This document shows positions 40,798 through 53,500 of a DNA stretch of 64,000 nucleotides, one piece after another. Location: positions 16,137,043 through 16,201,042 of the forward strand of contig CM077822.1 of the NCBI GenBank assembly GCA_039720395.1. The letters run 5' to 3'. Source of the DNA: Liquidambar formosana. Taxonomy: Eukaryota > Streptophyta > Magnoliopsida > Saxifragales > Altingiaceae. How positions within the stretch are numbered: position 1 is the stretch's first letter; each line of letters begins with the position of its first letter. A program made the position numbers and the translations under genes. The notes under the pieces are model-generated. The model saw only the letters and a program-made list of their open reading frames with translations. It was not told the DNA's origin and searched no databases.

Positions 40798-41727
40798 TTT
40801 AAAATATCACACAATGTTGGAGCAATACTAGAGTTAATATATTGACCCTTTGACATAATAAATTTTTAACAATTTTTACCCCAGAAAAAAGAAAAAAAAA
40901 AGAAAAAAAGAAAAAAAAAAGTGGGACAAACAAGAGTCTTTCTTTTTCTCTTTGGAGGAAAATTTACATCCTTAATGTTGCACATGCACAGAACCTATGA
41001 ATGAACACTTAAATTATACTAAAGACTACAATTGATATAATATGTTTATCTGTGATATCGAGCACCTGAATATTATTATTATTATTATTTTTTTTTTTGT
41101 GGTTTCATTGAAAATTTAAGAATTAATGTTTGATCCCACATCATTGCCTATCCTTATGTCTTTTTGAGAATTCTGAATTTGGGACCCCTAACATTATCCT
41201 TGTCTTATCCCTTTTCTCCGCCCCCCCCCCCCCCCCCTTTTTTTAGGAAATTAGCAATAACCCCTATTAGGGGACTGCTTTTAACAAAAAAACCCACCAT
41301 AAGATTTTTTAACTCTAAAACCTTTTTTTTAAAAAGATTCTTTAAGCAAAAGGAAATGTTTTTAAAAAAATACATTCTTCCTCTTTTTTTCTTTTTTTTT
41401 TTAACATGTGGAAACTAAGATGTATTTGAAAACCTAAAAACTTGACGAGTTAAAAATAAGTTTGATCAATTTTAATTTTTTTACTATTTAGTATAATTCA
41501 AATTTTTGTTAAAAATAAGGTATAAATATATGGGTTTTTTTTTTTTTTTTTTTTCAAACCAATTGTGAGTTGATTTATTTAAAAATCAGATACCACTTAA
41601 GGAGTAGACCAATTTGATCCAATTTTTGAATTTCCAGGCAAGCCCTAATTTATTGGTTATGTTTAATATGCCACATAGAGGGAGCTCGTCGCTAACCTCT
41701 TTTTAGATTGTCAAACTCTAATGCTTG

Positions 41728-41929
41728 TTGGTTTGACTGTTAAGGTGTCCAAGTCAGTTTGCACGCACCTTGACTAAATCCTTCGCTCGGTGATCTTAAA
41801 GGCGTACTCCCCCACGTCGGCCTGGTGCATTCAGGAATAAATTCTTAAAGTGCGATCCCCAGAGGAATTGAACCCAGGTTAATAGTATAGAGGAATTCTC
41901 CTCCTACCAACTAGACTAACTCCCTTGGG
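41728..41929 (-). mobile_element. tRNA-derived SINE (202 bp) with 17-bp TSD
   Basis: On the minus strand it starts ACCCAAGGGAGTTAGTC, with a pol III A box in TTAGTCTAGTTGGTAGG and a B box in GGTTCAATTCC about 35 bp later, then a non-tRNA body. The target duplication TCAAACTCTAATGCTTG flanks it (41711-41727 and 41930-41946). The empty site is present once in copy 1 at 35071-35087. No poly-A tail. Confidence 0.93.
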
Positions 41930-43582
41930 TCAAACTCTAATGCTTGACTACCACCATTTGCACCTATAATTTTGTTCCAAGGGAAGCAAATTTTTTGTGG
42001 AGAGAGAGAGAGAATGGTATATTGTCAGTTGTCATTGGCAAAAGGTATGGAGTGTGATTTTCATAAATTTGGGGATAATACATATATGTTTTCTTGTTCT
42101 TTCTAAATTTCACTTGTTATGGTAAAATGTGATGGCTCAAAATCATCTAATTATTTGGCAAACTCCGAGCATATTTTTTCCCATTTTCTGCCAAGTATAT
42201 ATATATATATATTCCACGAACCCACCGCGGCTCTTTGACATGAGATTTCCCAATTCATACACTTGTTGAACATATATGTTCATTTAGGTAACCGAAGAAC
42301 CTATCCTAATTAATATGACTTGAATCTTATAATTAAACATAATTTGATAGGATTTCGTTCCATTTGAACAATATCTTTATTAATTGAAACAACCATATGA
42401 TAGGCTGCCTCTACAACATCATGTGTTATTTTTTTTATTTTTTTTCGACAATCATTAGAATTAACCCATACCCCTAACCCCCAAATATCAACTGATAAAT
42501 ATCAATACTTTTCTGTAAGCTTGAACTAGAGATCACTCACTCAACATATATTATTCTTATCAATGGTGAATATGATAGCCTATGCTATCACAAAGGAGTC
42601 AAGGCAAGTGGTTTGGAAAACCAAGTTTTATCGACAATTTATGGATTAGTTAGTCTCTCAATGAGAATGATACACCTAGAGATCTAGGGGGGGATGTAAA
42701 TATGTTTTGGTCAATATTTACCAATTATGCTTCCATTATGCAAGATCAAATAGACCATTCATGAGATAGATCGCATCAAACATTCCAACAATCATAATCA
42801 CAATCACAATCACAAAATATACACACCATATAACGAGGTAAAACCCCTAAATGGATTTAAAAAAAAGAAAAAAAAAACCCATGGGTCCAACCAACATCCA
42901 ATATAAAGGAGATCAGAATTATCAGTTTTGTCATGCTCCTTTATGTGAAACATTCAGACATTGCAAACCCTACTAAACTGAACATATATAGGGATATGAA
43001 CACTAACCGACTGTCTTGTCCTAGTCAACTTTTGAACATTAACCGCCACTATTCAAACATTGCCTCAGGAACTTCAAAAGAATATACAATGTAAGTCCAA
43101 AACTTAACGCAAAGCCTACTAAGCTCAACCTATATAGGGATGTGAAGGTCAAAATCTGATCCCCTCATAAGGTCCAAAATCGAGCTTCTAAGTCATTTTG
43201 CTAGGAAGATTGTGTAAATCTTCGAGAGTTCACTTTGTCTCATCTTTCTCTAGACGTGTTGATCTTATCGATCTTGGCGTAATCTTCTAATTTAACAAGA
43301 ATATTTCGTGTCAAAGACTTGCATCATGCTTAACCGTGAAGAGCATTGAGTTATCTCAAGTCTAACGCCACTATATAAGAATGCTCGATCACATCATGTG
43401 GCATGCCTAATTTGATCGAGTCTGGTGATTGATTGATGTAGCTCAGACAAGGCCTCGCAACTTAATTAGCTTTATCCTTATCCCCATTAATGCCCTTGAT
43501 AGCTAGATCGGCCAAGCACGTCTGCTAGACTGATCCATCTACAACCGTCACTTAAGCATGATTGTTGCAAGTTATTAGCTAG

Positions 43583-43773
43583 GGTGGGTCTAAATCTACA
43601 CTATTTTTTGATAAATTCACACCTTCCATTAGTAAAAATGAGGAAAGATGTGTGAAAATAAAACATAAGAGGTGAGGATTTAAATAAAAAGGATGTGGAT
43701 TTAAACCCACCCTACGATAATAGGGTGAGGATTTAACTAAAAAATGTGTGGATTTAGACCCTCCCTATTTAAC
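43583..43773. mobile_element. Palindromic MITE, copy-2 locus
   Basis: Counterpart of the element at 36440-36640; same ends and internal repeats, with small indels. Confidence 0.65.
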
Positions 43774-44539
43774 TAATTAGTTAGTTATGATGCCCTATCA
43801 ATTAATGACAAGGATATATTCCCTTTTGGGGTGTTTTTACCCTATTGCCCTTGTAGATTGCTTACATGGCAGCCAAGTAGATTTCTTACCCCATAGTAAA
43901 ATCATTACTTGAAATCTAAAGGATTACAGAAGATTAAATAATAATATTGTATGTCTGATTTAATTAAAGGGGCCTGAAAATTTATTCATAATTAACACTG
44001 ACTCATTTATTCCTCACACATAATGAGTGCTACCCGTCTAGTTACTTAAAGAGGGAAATGGCATGACACCAGATAAAATTAGAAGTCCTGAATAATATCA
44101 CTTATGTTCACAAATAGAAAATACGTACTAATTGTATCAATTTTTTATACCAACTCACGTGATGGATGAGATACTCTTAGATCAATATATGCTTTGTTTT
44201 TTTTTTTTCTTTTTTAGATGAATCAAAGCCACATCATTAATTATATGCATAAGTTGATAGAAATAATCAATGCAAAGAATTGATGCAGATAGCATCTAAG
44301 AGACCATGCCTCCATCTTTTGGTACACATTTCCATTAAAAAATAATTAAATTGAGTTAAATGCATGCAGAAGCCATGGCCATGCTTTTATCTTGGGTGGC
44401 AAATTCCTATTCGCTTAGTAAGGCGTGGACATGCATGCTCTTCTCCCTACCAAGGACCATATCCACTTTGCCTTTATTTAGCCTCCTATGCCCCACGTCA
44501 AATGCAGAAATACGTGCTCCAGCACATTCAGTCAACCTC

Positions 44540-44580
44540 CACGTGTCAATTCTCTATGCACCCAGAAACTACTATATAAA
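44540..44580 (+). promoter_or_regulatory. ABRE/G-box and TATA box of the intact KIN2-like gene
   Basis: CACGTG at 44540-44545 within CCACGTGTC, and TATATAAA at 44573-44580. Spacing is as in copy 1, so both copies probably began with the same regulation. Confidence 0.75.
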
Positions 44581-44692
44581 TGTTATCCCCTAACTCCACA
44601 AATTCATTTAAGAACAAGAGATCAAAAAAAAGAAAAGAAAAGAAAAGCCAAGTTTTATACAGTCCCATTTTTGGTAATTATTTGAAGAAAAG

Positions 44693-45073
44693 ATGTCCAA
44701 CTCCAATACGCAGCAAAATTTCAACGCAGGACAAGCCTGTGCCCAAGGCCAGGTAGAGAGGGAGGAGGGTCTTTCAATCTCCAATTAGGGCATAGATGGG
44801 TGTTTTTATGACCATTTGGGCCCTGTGTGTATGAAATATTTACCATATTTTTTCTTCTTTTTTGGTGTTTTGTGGGGCAGGCCAAGGCGGAAGAGTGGGT
44901 CCAGTCCACTAAGAACACGGCTGACGCAGCTAGAAACAAGACTGCAAACGCAGCCCAATCTGCAAGTGATTCTTGCCAACAAATCAGGGACTCTGCCCAA
45001 CACGATTCGGACCAAAATCCTGGAATTTTCCGACAGGTTGTTGCCCTTCCTTCTTTTTGTAGTGTCCCACATG

Positions 45074-45112
<39 letters not shown>

Positions 45113-46406
45113 GGTGATCCCATCAGCACGTGCTGATATAAGTTACATCAGCACTATGCATTGGGGCTTGTACCCCTTGCATTGATTCAATGCACCTCAC
45201 ATCCCACTAATACACAAGGTACAACTCCCAATGCAGGTTTTGATATAAGTTATATCAGCACGTGCTTACCTAATCATCATCCTATATATATATATATATA
45301 TATAGTTTTGATCATATGCGAGATATCTTGGATATTCAGTTCAACTACACTCGTCCGTGAGCGACACGCGCGCCTATGAATATTCCCTACACATGTCATC
45401 TACGAATGACTATAATCGAACGAGATACTCCAGAATATCTCACAAATAATTAGCATTATATATATATATATTCAACAGTCTTGTATCGTTCATTTCTCTT
45501 TTCATCCAACAGTAAAAAAAAAATTTATTCAACAATTATCTTCAAGTCAATTCATTTGGAGATCATTGAAGGGATGGAAGAAAAATGAACCGTATAATGT
45601 CGTGATTTTTGACAAAAATGTCATGTAAAATAATCTAGACTATTCATTCGGTTGGTCGGACCCAAAAGTTAGCCCAATGATTTTTACTATATGATGGCTA
45701 AGTAAAGGGTGACTGACCAAACAAGTAGGCATTGTACACTTGAAGGCCTCTCTCTTTCTCTTATAATGAGGGATCAAGGAATATTTGAAAGTTGACCTTA
45801 ATACCAAACAAGGGTTCTCTAGTGTGCCCTAGATTTATTCCTCATTAATTAGAAATAACTCAGATAGATCCCATGGTTCACATTACAAAATAAAAAAAGA
45901 CAAATCATATGATTAGGATGAACTTGTCGCGTTGATCTTTAGTTTCAATGATCTTTCAAAATTTACTCGATCAAAAATTTTAAGCTAGCATGGGGTTAGA
46001 TTTGGACTCGAGTCCTTACATTTAAATCCACAGTTTGATAGACTTCCACGATTTGGAGTTTAGATTTTGGTTGGTACTCACTGTGAATGGTTAATTAAAG
46101 TATTAAATCCCTAATTAGATTTCAAACGATTGATTAGGAGGCATTATTTAGAAATCCAATTACCGAAAATTCAGAAATTAAAATCCCAGATCCAAACCCA
46201 CTTATCGAAACAAATTCTTGCTCGGAATCACTCATTTTTCAAGAACAATAGTGTGCTTGCAGTTAATGCTTTGATTAGGAGCTTTGTAATGAATGTAATG
46301 TGCAATATTTTTGTGCTTGTTGCAGACTGGAGGGCAAGTGATGAACATGGCTCAGGGTGCTGTGGACACCATGAAGAACACACTTGGAGTTGGTGACAAG
46401 AAGTGA
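44693..46406 (+). CDS. KIN2-like: KIN2-like stress-induced small hydrophilic protein, 98 aa, intact
   Basis: Exons 44693-44752, 44881-45036 and 46326-46406 join in frame with GT-AG introns. The protein is small, hydrophilic, and rich in Ala, Gln, Asn and Lys, with no membrane segment or signal. Family marks are the N-terminal Asn/Gln run, NAAQSASDS and the C-terminal block AQGAVDTMKNTLGVGDKK. These match the KIN1/KIN2/COR6.6 and LEA-like group, induced by cold, drought and ABA and thought to protect cell structures; the molecular role is not settled. It is slightly longer than the Arabidopsis proteins (about 66 residues). ABRE and TATA boxes sit upstream. Of the tandem pair only this copy keeps the full C terminus. 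Confidence 0.9.
45076..45303. mobile_element. Micron-like palindromic element in TA repeat, copy 2 intron 2 (inverted)
   Basis: The core 45109-45282 is flanked by TA runs (45076-45108 and 45283-45303). Its reverse complement, not its forward strand, aligns with the copy-1 element: GCATTGGGAGTTGTAC then TATTAGTGGGATGTGAGG, against GCATTGGGAGTTGTAC and CATTAGTAGGATATGAGG. CACGTG occurs near both ends (45127-45132 and 45259-45264). Confidence 0.75.
45305..45456. mobile_element. Small TIR element, copy 2 only
   Basis: GAGATATCTTGGATATTC at the left faces GAGATACTCCAGAATATCTC at the right, and TA repeats lie outside. Absent from copy 1. It shares the words CGTCCGT and GCGACACG with the stretch near 1588-1610, suggesting a dispersed family. 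Confidence 0.55.
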
Positions 46407-47585
46407 AAGAAAGCGTGCGTACACACCCAATCTCTCTCCCATGAGATGTGAGGTGCTAGGGCTGCTTGCTTCTATGGAACATTTATTATTTAGGTTTTGT
46501 TATAGTTTTGCCTTCTCCTAATGGGGATTAGTGAAATTTGCCTATTGAATGTATTGATATGGGATTTCTATTAAGAGAAGTACTCTTATCTGATGTCATA
46601 AAGCATTTTCTTTTTATTTGATGTACTACTTCATTTTTGAAGAGTATATATGTAATAAAAACTTAATAATAATGCACAATTTGATGCAAGACTTGCTCTC
46701 ACCCCTTTTTTTTGGCCATATCTTTGTAACCTTTTTTTCTTTAATTTTTTTTAAAATTTTTTATTTTATAAACTAGTGGTACTACTTTAAGTGGTTTTAT
46801 TAACCTCATTACCTTTATTTGATAAATTAGAACTCTCCACTAATTTTGACTGGTTCGTGTGATCAAATCGCAAATCAATTTTTAATGAATTTTCTGTATG
46901 TTGAATTCTTGAAGAGTCCTCCATATAATGTTATAGACATTCGTCGAAATTAACTAAAATTTAGGAGCTCATCAATTCATCCATGAGAGCCCCTCATGGC
47001 TGCCTTACCCTAATTTAAAATATCACACAATGTTGGAGCAATACTAGAGTTCATAAATTGCCCCTTTGACATAATAAATTTGTAACAATTTTTATCCCAG
47101 AAAAAAGAAAAAGAAAAGTGGGACAAACAAGAGTCTTTCTTTTCTCTTTGAAGGAAAATTTACATCCTTAATGTTGCACATGCACAGTACCTATCAACCA
47201 GTAGTTGATAATAATTATGAATGAACACTTCAATTATACTAAAGACTACAATTGATATCATATGTTTATCTGTGATTTCGAGCACCTGAACATTATTATA
47301 TGTATTTTTTATTGTGGTTTCATTGAAAATTTAAAAATTAATGTTTGATCCCACATCATTGCCTATCCTTATGTCTTTTTGAGAATTCTGAATTTGGGAC
47401 CCCTAACATTATCCTTGTCTTATCCCTTTTCTCTCCCCTTTTTTTATTTTTTGGGGAAATTAGCAATAACCCCTATTAAGGGATTGCTTTTAACAAAAAA
47501 CCCACCATAAGATTTTTTAACTCTAAAACCCCTTTTTTAAAAGATTCTTTAAGCAAAAGGAAATGTTTTTTTTTTAAAAAAATAC

Positions 47586-47661
47586 CTGTTTTAACCTTTT
47601 ATATTTTGGGGTATGTTTCAAACCAGATTTATAGAAGAAGAAGAAGATAGGGGCGGGCGGA

Positions 47662-47706
<45 letters not shown>

Positions 47707-48954
47707 TGTAAAAATCTGGAAGAAGAAGAAGAAGAAGAAGAAGAAGATCAAGAGAAAGAGAGAGAGAGAGGGGTTGAGGGAAAGAGAAAGAGTGAGGGAG
47801 GGGCTGTGAAAATCTGGAAGACGAAGAAAAAGAATAATAAGAAGAAAAACTAGATTTCGGAAAAAAAAAAAAAAAAAAAAACCAAATCTGAAAAATGATA
47901 TTTTCTTCTCTAACGACAACTGACCTTCTTCGACTATCACCCCGCTATGGCTGCCATCTTCTTCTTCTTTTTTTTTTTTTTTTGCAACTTTAGATTTGTT
48001 GATTTTTGGGGGTTGCTATTATAGTGGTTTTGTCAAAACATAAAGTAACAAGTTGCTATTGTGTTGCTATATAATTTTTCAAAGACAACAATATTCTGTT
48101 TCTATGTAGTATATATATTTTTTTAAATACACAATAGTAAACTGTTACTGTTATCTGTATAATTTTCTCAAGGCACACAATAGTAAACCAACAGTAAAGT
48201 GATACTATTGCACAAACTAACTTACCGTAAAGTGATACTATTGCATAAACAAATTGGTACAATTTGATGCTGTTGCCATTCAAATACACTAGCAACAATA
48301 AAGTGATTCTGTTGCAATGTTTTAAAATAAATAAAGAGTTGTGTTTTACTAGCTAACAAATTAGAATTATTCATAAACAACATTAACACTTTACTGTTGG
48401 TGATGTTTTTGTAATGCATGTGTAAAAAATGACTAAAAACTTTCAAATAGCTATTTATCTTCTTGCGCGCACACACACAAACACCAAAAAAGAAAAATTT
48501 GTAGATCTGGAGTTTGGAGTTAGAAATAAAAAGAAGAATGAGAATAATTTTGTCCATATCGTGATAAAAAGGGTTTTTATTAATCAATTTTTTTTATAGG
48601 GTCTATTGTTAAACTACTTTTATACTTAGGGGTTTTGGGCGAAAATCCTTTTTTTTTTTTTTTTTTGTAAAAAAAAATGATTTTTAGACGACCGTTAGTG
48701 AGTAAATGAGTAATTTCTAGTAATTTCTACATTTTTCATTTTGATAATTGACCGTTAGCCGGTTGTCCGCTAAGGCTTTCTCGGACATTCTTTACCGATT
48801 ACGTGGACGCACACGATGCGACACGAGTGCGCGTGTACTCGAGTACTCAACTACCATTATATCTTTGCATATTCTCTACAGAATCTCCTTACCTCTCCAC
48901 CTAATTTACACAAACTGCCACTGCAGCTTCAACACCTCCTCTCTCAGCTCAGCC
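47586..48954. other. Intergenic region between the KIN2-like block and the lipase gene
   Basis: 47631-47830 is a GA/GAA-rich low-complexity tract in which GGGGCTGTNAAAATCTGGAAGA occurs twice. 48030-48330 holds loosely repeated words such as AAAGTGATACTATTGCA. The last 300 bp should contain the lipase promoter; I see no clear TATA box. Confidence 0.5.
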
Positions 48955-50531
48955 ATGGCTGCTCTGAGATATCACCAAACCTATCTGCAACCCCATCGTT
49001 GTCTCTGCTCTCATTCACCTGAACTCCTCCATCTTCGAAACCCTAATTTCACTCCAGCCCTCAAGACCCCGTCATTTTCTTCACTTTCTTGGAAGATTAG
49101 GGCTTCCAATTCGGTTTGTTGCTTCTGCAAGGCAAATGCTGGAATCGAAAGCGTTTCAGTTCAGGAGGAGATCGAACGGCCTCCGTTCGATATCAATCTC
49201 GCTGTCATTCTTGCCGGTTTCGCCTTCGAAGCCTACACTAGCCCGCCTGTAAATAATTGTTGGATGGGACTCATTATCTCTTTTATTGGCTTTGTTTGGT
49301 TTCCGAGAGAATCAAGGAAATTCGATGAAAATTAGAAGGAAATAGGATTTCAGGTTTTTCTTTTTTCTGCTGTTCTGTTACTGAGTAAATGAAAAAATGG
49401 TATATAACTTGGTACCAAAACGTATTTAATTTAGTTGAAATATATTCATTTTCTTAAGGACCAAACAACGCTAAACATGAAAGAAACCAAATCTAATATT
49501 CGTTTGTGTATATTATAAATACGTTGCTCAACTAGGCTTTTGGCAGCACTATTTCGTTTCCTTTCCCTCGGTTTTCTCAGAAACCAAACAAAGCATAAAT
49601 TCAGGTAATTACATTCTCAGTTCTTTTTTTATTATTTGTTTTGATTATCTATTTTCATTTTTAAATCAGGAAAATGTAGGAAAGCGCGAAGTTGATGCTG
49701 CAGATTGTAAGACAGTGTATCTTTCAGAGTATGTGATCATTCATTTTTAGCTTTTGATGACATATGGATCCAGTTGTTCTTGCTCTTTATTGTTATCGAA
49801 ATGTGCTTAACTCCATTTGTGCTTGCATTAATTCATGTCTGGTCATTGATTTTTTTGTTTATAAAAGCAAACCGTAACTTGAAACTGGAGATCAAAGTAC
49901 CTATAAAGCAATATGTAGCTAAATTGATTAAGGCAAATCAATACAATATCTTTGTCTTCAAACTCCATTGAGCACACTCATAGGTGCGCCATCAACTCAA
50001 TTACGACAAACTTATGGGAAATAATGACGCTGTAAGAACTACAATATGCTCAGAATCTTAACTGTTTTTTAGATACATTTGAACCCTAATTATGCTGGTA
50101 ATATACATATCACAATAGAGTCCTTTTACTATCAGGTGCACCTGATGCAAAGTTGCATCAGTGACCATGTTTTCAATTGTTAGATCCATTGAACACCCAT
50201 GATTAGTTCTACTTCGTGCGGATTCGCATCAATACCCGATCCGAAATGGGGTGAAATGGGGAATTGGGTGTAAATTCCATTTCACCCCATTTTGGCCTCA
50301 CTTTGCACAAATCCATCTCGCTCTCTTACTCTCAATCAAATCCATAACCCTAAAATCATGTGCACGAGCCCACCATCCCTAAAACCAGCGAAATGAATAA
50401 CTCAAATGAACAGATGGAAGACCTCTGTGAACTAAAGCCCTCTTGGTAGCTAACAGCCTAACAGTACCCATTTCAGCCAAACAAAATCCAAGAAACACAT
50501 ACCTGCTTCCGGACGTGAAGCTCAATGGTGA

Positions 50532-50571
<40 letters not shown>

Positions 50572-53500
50572 TGGCATATGATGTTGATGGCAACAGGTTC
50601 AGGCCGGACGTGAAGCTTGAAATTGCCATCTTTGATGGTTTGTCCTGATGCTTGATGGCAACCAGTTTAGGCCAGACCTTCCAGCATGATGGCGAGGGCT
50701 GGACCTTCAGCTCGACAGTGAGGGTTTGTTCCAGGGTTAGAGTTGGGTCAAGAGGGTAGGAGGGAGGTGTTCATTTCATTTGACCCGATTTGGATGGGTA
50801 AAAAGAAGGTCCGAATGTTTTTAATGTCCCCTGCATCCGTGACGTTCAATGGATCTCATGGTGAAAATATTTTTACCGGATGCAACTTTGCATCAGGTGC
50901 ACCTGATTGTAAAAGGACTCTATCATAATATATTACAAACTATTTCTCTTTTTATCTTGATTTTAAAGCAGATAAATTGTTTCATGATATTGGCTGCAAT
51001 GATATGTTGGTTCCTTTGATGAATGGCAAAATTGCCTGGTGGATCTGAGAATCCTTCAATCAAGACAGCCTTATGATATAAATTTACAAATAATGTCATG
51101 GTTGGATTCTATATTTGATGCTGTTGCTAGCCAGCACTGCAAATTCATGCTGTACGTCTGTCTGATCTGTTGCCATCAAAGAATTCAATCTTCAAAGCTG
51201 CTTCTCCATAGTGAGTAGTGGGTGTATTTTGATACAAACAATTTAGATTTTAAACCTGACCTTGGTGAGGTGTGTCCTCTTGTTGGAAAGTTTGGATGTT
51301 TGTTTAACTGAATGATCAAATAACTAAACTTCTTGTGGTTGTTTAGTGTTATTTTTTCTTTCTTACATAAATTTGATTTTGTCAGTTTCCTTAGATTCTC
51401 ACAAATCTAAAGAGGAAATAAAAAAGGCCAACAATGCATTTAATGGTGGGTTCACTGGTTTGAAAAATATAACTCTCAACGATTAAATTAATGTGTGGCA
51501 TGTTGCACAGGGAATAGAATTTCCCCTTTCAAGATGTTGACTCTTGAATTTAAAAAGTATCAATGTGGCTATTTAAAGATCTTGCTGGGAACTGTTAATC
51601 TCTTGAAGCATTTGTGTATTTGAGTCTCCACCAATGAAAGATTTCTTTAGTGAGTTGAATATATCTTCATTAAAAATTTAATTTCATATGTGCAGGTCAT
51701 TTCTTCGTGAGATATATGATGGACAGTTGTTTATAAAGTTGAAAAAGGGTCTTGATTTTCCTGCCATGGATCCCTGGGTAGGTCATCTTTCAAAACTCTT
51801 TCTATCTTGATGTGTGTGTGTTTGTGGTTTTTTTTTTTTTTTTTTTTTTTGGTCCCATTAGTACTTCTATTCACTTACATAATTTACAACACCTAATTCA
51901 TTTGGTGGTTTCCTTTGGTTCATAATCACAACTATCTTTCTTTTGTTCTCAGTTCCTTATTAATTTATGAAACTAAAATCCATCCATTCAATTCTTGTTT
52001 TTGTTGTTGCATTATTGTTTCAAATTTAAATGTGCTTCAGGGAACAAGTGATCCATATGTGGTCATGCAATTGGATGGTCAAGTTGTCAAAAGCAAGGTT
52101 AAATGGGGGTAAGTAAATAAATACTTATATTGAAACTTACTAATATGTTTTGAAGATTGAAGAGACTAACAAAATTCTTCAAGGTTCACAGCACTACTTT
52201 GCTTAGAAACTTTCATAATGTTGAAATGCTGTTAGTACTATGGGCTTGCCTCTTCCTTGAACCAAAAACATGTCCTTCAACTTAGTTAATTTATTTAATA
52301 TTGTTATGATTGAGGAAATTTGGCAGAATTATGACTTATGAAGTTAGCCAAGCTTGCTGATGTGAGATTTAAAGAAGGGTGACATTATGTGCTAGCTTCA
52401 GGGGAGTGTTGTGGAAAGGCACGTCTGCCTCAAATTGGTTTTAATTTCAACATTCCTTCAATGTCAGGTGTATTGTATTAAAATAAGTGGGAGGGTAAAA
52501 TTTAGGCTGTCATGCTCTCTATTCTTCATCTCTCCAAGTTTTTTATTTTTTATTTTATTTATGTTTGCAGACCCTAAATCAAATCCAATCTTTCCCTGAG
52601 AATTCATGAAAGGTGGAATTTGTTGTAACCTTGTCCTTTAGGCTCTGTTTGGACTTCAGACATGACAAGAGAAAGCAAAGGTCAATGCGAAAAACTGCTT
52701 AGATATGGACTTCTTTAAAAAATATTTTAAAGCCTTTCTCTTTGCTTTCTCTCAAGTTTTCTGAGATCCAAACAGAAGCTTAGTCATGTTGAAGGAACAC
52801 ATGGAAATTTGATGTTGAGATAATTACTATATTTTACTTGCTTAAACAATCACTACTGCATGTTTAAATTTTTGTCATGATATTCGAAGCATGTTTGCAA
52901 AATTCCCTTATGGAAAGGAAATTGTTTTAAAATGTTCAATAAGACAACCAAGCTGAGGATATACTCTGCCCGTTAGCAATTCCTGTCTTGGAATGAACAG
53001 TTTTTTAATTAAGAACTACTGCTTCCACAAAAATTGTGCTTCTTTGACTATAATGTATGTCTATGCATCATGAACCGCATGAAATTATTTGAAAATTGGC
53101 AGATGCTGCAGATTTGTGGATTTTAAATTTGGATCATCTCATATTTCCCAGAAATTTAAGTTTGGTTTTTTGAATGAATAATTGAATGATGTTAGGACAA
53201 AACAGCCAGCATGGAATGAGGAGTTCACTTTAAATATCAAGCAGCCCCCAACCAGAAATCTTCAGGTCAATCTACATTCTTAATGAATCTCTAATTTTAT
53301 TATCATGCAGAAAGATTTTGTCTGCTGCTCCTTGTTCCACTATTTCATTTCTTTTCTTCTTTTTTTTCATTAATATTTATTTTTTCGTAAATCATGGCAG
53401 AAATGAACCGCCTAATGAGTTAATACAGAATCAATGAATAAGATTCCCTCATAAAAATTGTGTGGCTGAAGAGACATCAAATATTAGCATCTCCTAACAT

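Larger units (their letters stand above)
34825..41374. repeat. Tandem segmental duplication, copy 1 (KIN2-like, broken)
   Basis: Collinear with 41404-47585, beginning ACATGTGGAAACTAAG and ending near AAAGGAAATG plus an A-rich run. Promoter, exons, introns and flanks are all shared, with scattered substitutions and indels. The junction with copy 2 and the left border are both T-rich, which may have helped unequal crossing over. This copy alone contains the foldback element 39786-40797. Confidence 0.92.
41404..47585. repeat. Tandem segmental duplication, copy 2 (KIN2-like, intact)
   Basis: Head-to-tail with copy 1. Copy-2-specific additions are a SINE (41728-41929), about 220 bp at 42045-42270 absent from copy 1 (insertion or copy-1 deletion), and a small TIR element in intron 2 (about 45305-45456). 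Confidence 0.92.

Noticed and set aside
41880..41929. Possible tRNA gene on the minus strand
   Set aside because: Only A- and B-box similarity, no cloverleaf; the 17-bp target duplication and empty site show it is the head of a SINE.
47629..47940. 103-residue Phe/Leu/Ser-rich minus-strand open frame
   Set aside because: Product of GA/GAA low-complexity DNA read backwards.
48748..48954. N-terminal extension of the lipase frame
   Set aside because: The extension has no transit-peptide-like start, and MAALRYHQ with a favourable context (GCCATGGCT) follows.
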